Source: Cohnella luojiensis (lineage in GTDB: Bacteria > Bacillota > Bacilli > Paenibacillales > Paenibacillaceae). From it: a stretch of DNA of 64,000 bases. Position 1 is the first letter of the stretch; each line of letters starts with the position of its first letter. The position numbers were made by a program, and so were the translations under genes. The stretch lies in NCBI RefSeq assembly GCF_004564235.1, contig NZ_SOMN01000001.1, forward strand, positions 186,001-250,000, in the 5' to 3' direction. Under the pieces are notes generated by a model. The model was not told the origin of the DNA, did no database searches, and worked only from the letters and a program-made list of their open reading frames with translations. Of the stretch, positions 47,761-55,364 are shown piece by piece.

Positions 47761-48989
47761 AATATGATCTCGTCTTGGTAAGATTCGGAGAGATTACGAT
47801 TAAGGGGCGCAACCGCAACCGTTTCGAGACCATGCTGCTTAATCAGATCAAGCTGGCTTTGAAGGGGATGCCGGCTCTGGAATACGTCAGGGGATACGCA
47901 CGGGTGTACATCCATCTGAACGGGGAAAAATATGAGCCGATCGCGGAACGGTTGAGGGATATTTTCGGCATTTTCACTTTTAGTCCCGTTATGAAATCGG
48001 AGCATGACTTACAAACCATTCGGGACAATTCGCTGGAGCTGATCAGAAGCTTGAGTCCTTCGCCGAGAACATTCAAGGTATCCGTTAAGCGGGGCTGGAA
48101 GCAGTACCCTCACGATTCCACGGAAATGAACCATCTCGTCGGCGCCCATGTTCTGCGCAACACGCCCGACTTGAAGGTTGACGTACGTCAGCCGGACGTG
48201 GAATTAAAGATCGATATCCAACACGAAAATACTTACATTTTCTGCGAAGTAGTGAAAGGCGCCGGGGGTTTCCCGCTCGGAATGAACGGCAAGGCGATGC
48301 TGCTTCTCTCGGGTGGCATAGATAGTCCGGTGGCAGGCTGGATGGCGATGAGAAAAGGGCTGAAAGTAGAAGCGGTCCACTTCCACAGCTACCCGTTCAC
48401 GAGCGAGCAAGCCAAGGATAAAGTCGTAGCGCTGGCCAAGCGATTGGCTTACTACGGCGGCAAGATCAATTTACATCTTGTTCCGTTCACGGAGCTGCAA
48501 ACGAAGCTGCAGACGCAGCTGTCGCAATCCGGACAGGATAGCTTAATTATCACTCTCATGCGGCGCTTCATGCTCAGAATTACGGAAAAGCTGGCTGAAC
48601 GGAACGGAGCTCTTGCCATCGTAACCGGGGATAGTCTTGGACAGGTTGCTAGTCAGACGCTCGGCAGCATGAACGTGATCGGGCGCTCATCTTCACTGCC
48701 GTTGCTGCGCCCCTTGGTAATGATGGACAAGCAGGATATAATCGGGTTTGCGGAGAAAATCGGCACGTTCGAGACGTCGATTCTTCCTTTCGAGGATTGC
48801 TGTACGTTGTTCGTTCCCAAAGCGCCCGCAATCAATCCTAACTTAAAGACCGTGGAACACATCGAGGCTCATCTAGGCGATGAGTTGGAACGTTTAATCG
48901 ACGAAGCTGTAGCCGGAACGGAAATGGTCATGCTGAGGGAAGACGGGATAACGGATTCCGAGGAACAAAAAGAAGACGCTTGGTTCTAA
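47757..48989 (+). CDS. thiI: tRNA uracil 4-sulfurtransferase ThiI
   Basis: A 410-residue ThiI without rhodanese extension, the usual Bacillus form. N-terminal ferredoxin-like and THUMP domains (YVRGYARVYIHL and RTFKVSVKRGWKQYP), then a PP-loop pyrophosphatase domain with SGGIDS at 185-190 and conserved CCTLF. It adenylates U8 of tRNA and adds sulfur to make s4U8; in other species also supplies thiamine thiazole sulfur. The start overlaps the desulfurase gene by 4 bases; the two act together. Confidence 0.95.
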   Translation: MKYDLVLVRFGEITIKGRNRNRFETMLLNQIKLALKGMPALEYVRGYARVYIHLNGEKYEPIAERLRDIFGIFTFSPVMKSEHDLQTIRDNSLELIRSLSPSPRTFKVSVKRGWKQYPHDSTEMNHLVGAHVLRNTPDLKVDVRQPDVELKIDIQHENTYIFCEVVKGAGGFPLGMNGKAMLLLSGGIDSPVAGWMAMRKGLKVEAVHFHSYPFTSEQAKDKVVALAKRLAYYGGKINLHLVPFTELQTKLQTQLSQSGQDSLIITLMRRFMLRITEKLAERNGALAIVTGDSLGQVASQTLGSMNVIGRSSSLPLLRPLVMMDKQDIIGFAEKIGTFETSILPFEDCCTLFVPKAPAINPNLKTVEHIEAHLGDELERLIDEAVAGTEMVMLREDGITDSEEQKEDAWF

Positions 48990-49002
48990 TCGTATAAAAA
49001 GT

Positions 49003-49042
49003 AAGCCGTGAAGCGCAATTAATGCGTTTCACGGCTTTTTTT
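49003..49042. terminator. Bidirectional rho-independent terminator (thiI / terC)
   Basis: AAGCCGTGAAGCGC pairs with GCGTTTCACGGCTT around AATTAAT, followed by TTTTTTT. It overlaps the 3' end of the convergent TerC-family gene. Confidence 0.88.
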
Positions 49043-49762
49043 GGTGGCGAGCGTCGGACTCGGCGTTTTTTCCTCATCACGACGCGAATTGATTGCGTTG
49101 GTCCAAACTCCGGCAACGATAACGAGCACGACCAGCGTGGCGATAAATATCCAAGTGAAAACAGGATTGCTGGTGAAGAACGATTCGAATTCCTTCTCGT
49201 GAGTAATCATCTTGGCGGCCGTATAAGCGAGGACGCCTGATCCCAAATAAATGATCCATTGGTATTTTTCGATAATCTTGATAAATAGCGTGCTTCCCCA
49301 AACGATAATAGGGATGCTGATGAGTAGCCCAAGTACGACGAGGAAGTAATCCCCATGCGCTGCCCCCGCAACCGCGATAACGTTATCGAGCCCCATGGCC
49401 GCATCCGCTATGATAATGGTTCGAATAGCCGCCCATAATGTTGAACCTGCTTTGATATCTCCATGCGCGTCCTCTTGGACGAGTAGTTTATAAGCAATCC
49501 AGATGAGAAGCACTCCCCCGATGGCAAGCAGGAAAGGAATTTTGAGCAAGGAGACGACAAGCATCGTGGCCACGACTCGAATGATTACCGCACCGGCAGT
49601 GCCGCCGAGAACGGCTTTTTTCTGCATTTCCTTCGGCAAACTTCTGGCTGCTAGACCGATGACGATGGCATTGTCTCCCGCAAGCAATAGATCGATGAAC
49701 ACGATCGTACACAAGATCGTCCAGAAGTCCAAGCTCAATAGGTCCCATCCAAATAGTTCCAC
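49019..49762 (-). CDS. TerC family membrane protein (Mn2+ export-type), copy 1
   Basis: A 247-residue protein with seven to eight helices and the TerC acid motifs FIDLLLAGDNAIVIGLA and ADAAMGLDNVIAVAGAA, where the two Asp-Asn pairs are thought to bind metal. Family members (YkoY, YceF, MeeF/MeeY) export Mn2+, often loading secreted enzymes. A basic cytoplasmic tail ends the protein. It is the first of two TerC paralogues, divergently oriented with copy 2 about 120 bases upstream; no manganese riboswitch is seen between them. Confidence 0.9.
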   Translation of the reverse strand: MELFGWDLLSLDFWTILCTIVFIDLLLAGDNAIVIGLAARSLPKEMQKKAVLGGTAGAVIIRVVATMLVVSLLKIPFLLAIGGVLLIWIAYKLLVQEDAHGDIKAGSTLWAAIRTIIIADAAMGLDNVIAVAGAAHGDYFLVVLGLLISIPIIVWGSTLFIKIIEKYQWIIYLGSGVLAYTAAKMITHEKEFESFFTSNPVFTWIFIATLVVLVIVAGVWTNAINSRRDEEKTPSPTLATKKSRETH

Positions 49763-49884
49763 GATATAATCCCTCCCCGATTAATTCAAGCAGTAATACG
49801 TCCTAGTTGCGAAATCGATTCAAAAAAATTCCATCACATATCCTCTCCGGCTTGTACATAAAACAGGTATGAGGGGGTGGCTGC

Positions 49885-50547
49885 ATGGGAACGATGGAAA
49901 CTTTAATCGTTTTTCTCGAAATCGTCATGATTAATTTGCTTTTAAGCGGCGATAATGCCATCGTCATCGCGATGGCGGGAAGAAGATTGCCGATTCATCA
50001 GAGAAGGAAAGCGGTATGGTGGGGCGCCATTGCGGCTATCGGGCTGAGATGCGTATTAACACTGGGGGCGATAAAGCTGCTTCACATCCCTTACCTCCAG
50101 ACAGCGGGTGCCATTCTGCTCCTAATTATTGCCTTGCAGCTGCTGCTCGACAACAAGGAAAAATCGGCAAATACTCATGCGGCCTCAACCTTGACGGGAG
50201 CCGTGTGGACGATCGTAGTCGCCGACTTCGTCATGAGCCTGGATAATGTTCTGGCTGTCGCGGCCGTCGCGAACGGGGATACCGCCATGCTCATTATCGG
50301 AATCGTCATGAGCATCCCGATAATTATTTGGGGCAGCTCGTTCATTATGCGCGTTCTTGACCGGTTACCCGGATTGCTTTATTTGGGCGGGGGACTGCTC
50401 GGCTATACGGCGGCGAAGATGGCTCTAAGCGATCCTGGATGGGCGCCGTACGGGTATCTGCTTCAACCTGCATATGAAAAGCTGGTTCCGCTGATGACGG
50501 TAACGGGGCTCCTGGTTCTTGCTTTATTCATTCGCCGAAAGCACTAG
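49885..50547 (+). CDS. TerC family membrane protein, copy 2
   Basis: A 220-residue paralogue of the protein at 49019, with the same motifs: VMINLLLSGDNAIVIAMAGR, ADFVMSLDNVLAVAAVA and IPIIIWGSS. Length and the pair of aspartate motifs suggest a functional exporter. ATG preceded by GAGGGGG. The divergent arrangement with copy 1 suggests duplication with shared regulatory space. Metal specificity is inferred from the family. Confidence 0.9.
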   Translation: MGTMETLIVFLEIVMINLLLSGDNAIVIAMAGRRLPIHQRRKAVWWGAIAAIGLRCVLTLGAIKLLHIPYLQTAGAILLLIIALQLLLDNKEKSANTHAASTLTGAVWTIVVADFVMSLDNVLAVAAVANGDTAMLIIGIVMSIPIIIWGSSFIMRVLDRLPGLLYLGGGLLGYTAAKMALSDPGWAPYGYLLQPAYEKLVPLMTVTGLLVLALFIRRKH

Positions 50548-50646
50548 TTTTTTCCCCCGACTTCCATTAAACTAAAGAAAAAGATGTCACGTTTCGTAAC
50601 TTTTGGCCGTGGCGTTCAGAGAATGGGATGAAGTGGGGGAACCATC

Positions 50647-51129
50647 GTGAACAGACAATCCGCCGCAGTCGGTATCGGAATAGTGGCTGTTGGATTGATA
50701 ATTCTTTTAGGCAAGCTGGGTGTTTTTGCTTTTATCGGAGCCGTTTTCTGGCCGTTGTTCATTCTGATTCCCGGCGTATTGCTCCATGTGCTTTATTTCG
50801 GTAGAATGGTTCCTTCGGTTGCCCTGATTCCCGCCGGTATCCTGACGGTCGTGTCGGTCATTCTGCTCATCGGCAACTGGTTCGGATGGGGATTGATGAA
50901 ATACTTGTGGCCGCTGTTTCCATTCGCGATTGCGGTCGGTTTATATGAGTTTTACGTATTCGGCTACAGTCGCTCGAAACAAATATGGACGGCCGCGATG
51001 GGACTTGCCGTCCTGTCGATCGTTTTGTTCGGGATAACGTTACTTTGGACTTGGGGAATATACGTGCTAGCCGCTGGCCTCATTGGCTTCGGTATATGGC
51101 TAGTGCTTCGTCGCCCTAGGACTTGGTAA
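50647..51129 (+). CDS. Hypothetical multi-pass membrane protein
   Basis: A 160-residue protein with about six closely spaced hydrophobic helices (AVGIGIVAVGLIILLGKLGVFAFIGAVFWPLFILIPG...). The spacing of the first helices and the FWPLFILIPG motif resemble the LiaF N-terminal/DUF5668 type of small membrane domains, but no C-terminal domain is attached. GTG start with GGGGGA upstream. Function unknown; I see no catalytic or transport motif. Confidence 0.65.
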   Translation: MNRQSAAVGIGIVAVGLIILLGKLGVFAFIGAVFWPLFILIPGVLLHVLYFGRMVPSVALIPAGILTVVSVILLIGNWFGWGLMKYLWPLFPFAIAVGLYEFYVFGYSRSKQIWTAAMGLAVLSIVLFGITLLWTWGIYVLAAGLIGFGIWLVLRRPRTW

Positions 51130-51163
51130 AAAGTCGCTAATCGCGTAACGTTTTACAATGATG

Positions 51164-51192
51164 TTGGCTTTTCGAATGATGTAGCGTATAAT
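51164..51192 (+). promoter_or_regulatory. SigA-type promoter upstream of bipA
   Basis: TTGGCT at 51164-51169, 17-base spacer and perfect TATAAT at 51187-51192, about 165 bases before bipA. Confidence 0.7.
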
Positions 51193-51259
51193 AGAAGGGA
51201 TGAGGACCAGCGGATGCTTTGAACGAAGCGCTGCGTCAATCGTACCGGTGATGCAAATT

Positions 51260-51290
51260 AACGTCGGCCTCCGAGTCGGCGTTTTGTTTT
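51260..51290 (+). terminator. Terminator-like hairpin in the bipA leader
   Basis: AACGTCGGC and GTCGGCGTT form a 9-bp stem (two G-U pairs) around a 6-base loop, followed by TTGTTTTG. It lies after the probable promoter and before bipA, so it may act as an attenuator or as a weak terminator for upstream transcription. Confidence 0.55.
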
Positions 51291-51359
51291 GTGGATTTAG
51301 AGAACCCTATGATTAAGGCAAATTAGGGAACCAGAGATAGATAAATGAGGAGTGGAATT

Positions 51360-53201
51360 ATGCATTCAAGAGACCGTATTCGCAACATCGCAATCATTGC
51401 CCACGTTGACCATGGTAAAACGACGCTAGTTGACCAGTTGCTGCGTCAATCGGGTACATTCCGCGAGAACGAACAACTGCAAGACCGCGCGATGGATTCC
51501 AACGATCTGGAGCGGGAACGCGGCATTACCATTTTGGCTAAGAACACAGCCGTTAACTACAAAGATTATCTTATTAATATCGTCGATACGCCTGGACATG
51601 CCGATTTTGGCGGAGAAGTAGAGCGGATCATGAAAATGGTCGACGGCGTGCTTCTTGTCGTGGACGCGTTCGAAGGCTGCATGCCGCAAACGAAATTCGT
51701 ACTTCGGAAGGCACTGCAACAAGGCCTTACGCCGGTAGTCGTTCTGAACAAAATCGATCGTCCTGCCGCTCGTCCCGCGGAAGTCGTGGATGAAGTGCTT
51801 GAACTGTTCATCGAGCTTGAAGCTACGGATGATCAATTGGAATTCCCGGTTGTATACGCATCGGGACTGAACGGTATCGCGGGCAATACGCCGGATGATT
51901 TGCAACCGACGATGGAGCCTTTGTACGAGATGATTCTCGAGCATATCCCATCGCCGAAGGAAAATCCCGACGAGCCATTGCAATTCCTTGTTACTTTGCT
52001 GGATTACAACGAATATATGGGCCGGATTGCCATCGGTCGCGTCAACCGCGGTCGCATTGCCCAAGGTCAAGTCGTTGCGGTTATCAATCGCGAAGGCCAA
52101 GTCAAGCAAGCCCGCATCGAGAAGCTTTTCGGCTTCCAAGGGCTGAAGCGGATCGAAGTGGAAGAAGCGGCTGCTGGCGACATCGTAGCGATCGCGGGCC
52201 TTAAAGAAATCAATATCGGAGAGACGATCGCCGATCCGGCTAATCCGGAAGCATTGCCGGTACTCGCCATCGACGAGCCGACTTTGCAAATGACGTTCCT
52301 CGTGAACAACAGCCCGTTCGTCGGCCGCGAAGGCAAATGGGTAACTTCCCGTAAGCTGCGCGAACGTTTGTTCAAGGAAATCGAGACCGACGTTAGCTTG
52401 CGCGTTGACGAAACCGATAGCCCGGATGCATTCGTTGTCAGCGGACGCGGAGAATTGCACCTTGGTATCCTTATCGAGAATATGCGTCGCGAAGGCTTCG
52501 AGATTCAGGTTTCCAAACCGGAAGTTATTCTAAAGATGATCGACGGCGTAAAAAGCGAGCCGATCGAGCGTTTGTTGATCGACGTGCCGGAAGAAAGCAT
52601 GGGCGCGGTCATGGAAAGCCTGGGAACGCGCAAAGCGGAAATGGTAAACATGATCAACAATGGAACGGGTCAAGTACGTCTGGAATTCCTTATTCCAGCG
52701 CGCGGTCTGATTGGATACCGCACGAACTTCCTGACGCTGACGCGCGGATACGGCGTTATGAACCATGCGTTCGATAGCTACGGACCAATGGTTGGCGGCC
52801 AAGTCGGCGGACGTCATCAAGGCGTGCTGATCGCGAGCGAAACGGGCAAAACGACAATGTATGGTATGATGTCCGTAGAGGATCGCGGAATTCTGTTCCT
52901 CGAGCCTGGATTGGACGTATACGAAGGCATGATCGTCGGCGAGCATACTCGCGACAACGACATCATCGTCAACATCTGCAAAGAAAAAGCGCTAAACAAC
53001 ATTCGTACCGCGAACAAGGAAGAAACGGTGAAGCTGAAATCGCCTCGCCTGATGTCCCTGGAAGAAGCGCTTGAATATTTGAACGACGACGAGCTCTGCG
53101 AGATTACTCCTAAGAGCATTCGCCTTCGCAAGAAAGTATTGAACAAGAGCGAGCGCGAAAGGTCCGAGAAACAACGTCGCGTGGCTGAAGCCGGAGTGTA
53201 A
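51360..53201 (+). CDS. typA: Translational GTPase TypA/BipA
   Basis: A 613-residue ribosome-binding GTPase related to EF-G. G1 AHVDHGKT at residues 14-21, G2 RERGITI, G3 [11 protein letters not shown]4 NKID, and G5 SGLNGIAG, followed by domains II, III and V and a C-terminal KERRRVAEAG-like tail. It helps 50S assembly and growth under stress, notably at low temperature. ATG at 51360 is 8 bases after GAGGAG, giving [16 protein letters not shown]. The long leader carries a terminator-like hairpin. Confidence 0.97.
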   Translation: MHSRDRIRNIAIIAHVDHGKTTLVDQLLRQSGTFRENEQLQDRAMDSNDLERERGITILAKNTAVNYKDYLINIVDTPGHADFGGEVERIMKMVDGVLLVVDAFEGCMPQTKFVLRKALQQGLTPVVVLNKIDRPAARPAEVVDEVLELFIELEATDDQLEFPVVYASGLNGIAGNTPDDLQPTMEPLYEMILEHIPSPKENPDEPLQFLVTLLDYNEYMGRIAIGRVNRGRIAQGQVVAVINREGQVKQARIEKLFGFQGLKRIEVEEAAAGDIVAIAGLKEINIGETIADPANPEALPVLAIDEPTLQMTFLVNNSPFVGREGKWVTSRKLRERLFKEIETDVSLRVDETDSPDAFVVSGRGELHLGILIENMRREGFEIQVSKPEVILKMIDGVKSEPIERLLIDVPEESMGAVMESLGTRKAEMVNMINNGTGQVRLEFLIPARGLIGYRTNFLTLTRGYGVMNHAFDSYGPMVGGQVGGRHQGVLIASETGKTTMYGMMSVEDRGILFLEPGLDVYEGMIVGEHTRDNDIIVNICKEKALNNIRTANKEETVKLKSPRLMSLEEALEYLNDDELCEITPKSIRLRKKVLNKSERERSEKQRRVAEAGV

Positions 53202-53214
53202 TAGGAGGATAACT

Positions 53215-53532
53215 ATGCAGCAGTGGCTCCATGATCATTCGGTGATTTCCTATCTGCTCATCGTTGCCTGTACGGTTTATATCTTCAATACCGTCTTCAG
53301 GGTGGGGAAGCTTCCCATCCTGAAGGAAATTCTCGTTCACGTCGTGCTGGCCTTGGGCTGCTTGGTCCTGCTGTTGTTGCAGCTCGATAAACTGCCCATT
53401 ATCCAATGCATGGCCGTTGCCGTCGGAATGATGGCGCTCCTGCGGATGCGCCAATTTTACGATAAGCGCAAGGCGTACCGGATGAATAAAGCTAACGGTT
53501 CAACTAAAGCGAATTCCGCAGACCCGCAGTAG
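53215..53532 (+). CDS. YlaH-like family membrane protein
   Basis: A 105-residue protein with three hydrophobic helices (SYLLIVACTVYIFNTVF, EILVHVVLALGCLVLLLLQL and a third) and a charged C-terminal tail. It matches the YlaH-like family, which follows bipA in B. subtilis (ylaG-ylaH). GGAGG precedes the ATG, 13 bases after bipA. Function unknown. Confidence 0.85.
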   Translation: MQQWLHDHSVISYLLIVACTVYIFNTVFRVGKLPILKEILVHVVLALGCLVLLLLQLDKLPIIQCMAVAVGMMALLRMRQFYDKRKAYRMNKANGSTKANSADPQ

Positions 53533-53578
53533 ATTAACTCGAACGAACAGAAGGTATAAGTCGAACGGGGGAACAGCC

Positions 53579-53893
53579 GTGTCTTTAATGGATGCCTTGT
53601 TCTATTGGTTGCAGATGAAATGGGTTTCCTCCGCCCATCCCGATGATGAGGCGGCAAGGGAAACCCTTCTCTTTTTTGCGCAGATTTTGTCGGAAGACCA
53701 CGGATTGACGTCGTTTGAAGTCAGTTCTATGGACGCCGGCAAAGTCCATGTTACCTATTTGAAGTTCGACGGTTCCTCTCGTACGGTATGGTTCGATCGG
53801 GAAGCCGTGGAGCAGTTGAACCGGGAAATGTTCGGAAGCCCGGATAACGGCAACGATGATTCCGACGAAGCGGAAGAGGAGGAAACGGTTTGA
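53579..53893 (+). CDS. Hypothetical protein (104 aa, acidic tail)
   Basis: I do not recognise this family. The product starts MSLMDALFYWLQMKWVSSAHPDD, has a beta-strand core (VSSMDAGKVHVTYLKFDG then SRTVWFDRE) and an acidic C-terminus (DNGNDDSDEAEEEETV). GTG start with GGGGGAACA upstream. Its stop overlaps the LCP gene by 4 bases, so the two are translationally coupled, which suggests a role in the same envelope process or shared regulation. Confidence 0.65.
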   Translation: MSLMDALFYWLQMKWVSSAHPDDEAARETLLFFAQILSEDHGLTSFEVSSMDAGKVHVTYLKFDGSSRTVWFDREAVEQLNREMFGSPDNGNDDSDEAEEEETV

Positions 53894-54990
53894 GTAACGA
53901 TACGCCTTTGCCATCACGCACGAAGTACCGCGCCACGCCACCTAAGTCCTCTAAGCCGCCAGGGAGAAAAATCCGTTGGGGAAGGCTTGCGTTCCTAACG
54001 TTAGGTCTGATCATTCTTGCCTTGGCTTGTTATGTAGGTTTCTTATACATAGTCGGCGATAAAAACTTGGATAAAATAGCTAGACAAGACGATGGCAAGG
54101 TAAGCGCGTCCATTCCTAAGGAAGACCGGGCGCAGGTTAAACCGATCGCTCTCGTCCTATTGGGATTGGATACGCGCAGCGAGACGGGCAGCATGAATAC
54201 CGACGTCATGATGGTAGCGGCGTTTAATCCGAAGACGAAAACCGCGACGGTCGTCTCTATTCCCCGCGATAGCGACTTGCAGTTGGAAGGATACAAAAGA
54301 CATAAGGCTAACGGCTATTATGCGGCTTTTCATTCTTTCGGTCGGAATGAGAAAAATTTAGAGGAAGATCAACTCCCAGATTACGCGCGTGACCAAACCC
54401 GCGAAATGCTGGCTAAATTTTTCGATATTCCCATCCAGTACACGGCTGTAATAGACTTTCAAGGCTTTGTTGACGTGGTCGATGCCCTGGGAGGGGTTGA
54501 TGTCACGGTCGACAAGGATATGCGTTACGTGGATACGGTCGACGACACGGATATAGACCTCACGGCCGGCGAGCAAACGCTCGACGGCGAGCAGGCGCTC
54601 GGGTTCGTACGTTACCGAAAATCCAATCGCGGAACGGCCCCTTCCAGCGACTTCGAGCGGAACGAAAGGCAAAGTCAAGTACTTGGAGCGATTGCTGACC
54701 GCATGAAGTCGTTCAGCAGCGTTACGAAAGTCGACGACGTCCTGAATGCCGTTGGCGATAATATGAGAACCGATATTCCTAAATCGCAGATCCAGAATTT
54801 GATCAAAACGTATTTCCGCATCAATCGTTCGGACATTCGCTTTATTCCCTTAACCGGGGAATGGAAAAGCCCTTACGTTTATTTGGACGACGCGAAGCTT
54901 CAGGAGGCTAAGCAAGCATTATCCGAGGAGCTTAACCCGGAAGGGCGTCCTGTCGAGTCCCAATCAAGCACGCCGGCCGCAGCGGAGTAA
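53890..54990 (+). CDS. LytR-CpsA-Psr (LCP) family protein
   Basis: A 366-residue membrane-anchored LCP enzyme: a basic cytoplasmic tail, one helix (residues about 33-55, LAFLTLGLIILALACYVGFLYIV) and an extracytoplasmic LCP domain with LLGLDTRS, MNTDVMMVAAFNP, SIPRDSDL and LDGEQALGFVRYRKSN, including the conserved Arg and Asp residues that bind polyprenyl-pyrophosphate substrates. LCP proteins attach teichoic acids or capsule-type polymers to peptidoglycan. A Ser/Thr/Ala/Gln-rich C-terminal tail follows. TTG start overlaps the preceding gene. Confidence 0.93.
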   Translation: MSNDTPLPSRTKYRATPPKSSKPPGRKIRWGRLAFLTLGLIILALACYVGFLYIVGDKNLDKIARQDDGKVSASIPKEDRAQVKPIALVLLGLDTRSETGSMNTDVMMVAAFNPKTKTATVVSIPRDSDLQLEGYKRHKANGYYAAFHSFGRNEKNLEEDQLPDYARDQTREMLAKFFDIPIQYTAVIDFQGFVDVVDALGGVDVTVDKDMRYVDTVDDTDIDLTAGEQTLDGEQALGFVRYRKSNRGTAPSSDFERNERQSQVLGAIADRMKSFSSVTKVDDVLNAVGDNMRTDIPKSQIQNLIKTYFRINRSDIRFIPLTGEWKSPYVYLDDAKLQEAKQALSEELNPEGRPVESQSSTPAAAE

Positions 54991-55031
54991 TTCCATTATT
55001 CCGGCGCCAACATCATATTGAACGACACAGA

Positions 55032-55068
55032 GCCCCTTGAGCGCATTTGCCCAAGGGGCTTTGTTGTA
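55032..55068 (+). terminator. Rho-independent terminator after the LCP gene
   Basis: AGCCCCTTG and CAAGGGGCT form a 9-bp stem, followed by TTGTTGT. It ends the bipA-to-LCP region before the nitrate operon. Confidence 0.82.
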
Positions 55069-55177
55069 GGGGAAATCAAAAGTCAATTTTGATGTTATTT
55101 TAGTTTACGCACCCGACTATTTTTAACCGCTAATAAGCTTTGTAAATGAAAAACACGTTGAAAAAGGAGTTTAAATA

Positions 55178-55205
55178 TTGTAAAGTTATTATATTACGTT
55201 AGAAT
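55178..55205 (+). promoter_or_regulatory. Probable promoter of the nitrate/nitrite assimilation operon
   Basis: TTGTAA at 55178-55183 and TAGAAT at 55200-55205 with a 16-base spacer; transcription would begin near 55212 and include a 150-base leader. I did not find a TnrA palindrome (TGTNANNNNNNNTNACA) or Fnr site at this promoter. Confidence 0.6.
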
Positions 55206-55236
55206 TTATGACATATCCCCAGTTCTAATCCTCGAT

Positions 55237-55317
55237 GAGAGACAAAGATGTCTCTTGCGTATTCGAAAACCTTGCCGAGCTACCTTAAATGGCGAATGAG
55301 ACAACGGAGTCTCTTGC
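55237..55317 (+). promoter_or_regulatory. Tandem hexaloop hairpins in nirB leader (ANTAR-antiterminator-like)
   Basis: Hairpin 1: AGAGAC (55238-55243), loop AAAGAT (55244-55249), GTCTCT (55250-55255). Hairpin 2: GAGAC (55298-55302), loop AACGGA (55303-55308), GTCTC (55309-55313). Both loops are six bases with A at position 1 and G at position 4, the pattern described for ANTAR-domain antiterminator targets (the NasR/EutV class), and both are followed by TTGC. The flanks are near-identical, as in a duplication. A U-rich terminator directly after hairpin 2 is not clear (only GATTTTAAAGG at 55345 onward), so this is inferred. Confidence 0.6.
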
Positions 55318-55364
55318 AGAAATTACACTTCGTTGAATGATTCTGATTTTAAAGGAGCATACGC

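Noticed and set aside
49763..49884. Manganese (yybP-ykoY) riboswitch between the TerC genes
   Set aside because: The 120-base gap is too short and lacks the conserved core of that riboswitch.
51200..51315. Leader peptide frame of about 38 codons before bipA
   Set aside because: The ATG sits directly after the -10 with no ribosome site, and the frame crosses the hairpin without codon clustering expected of an attenuator peptide.
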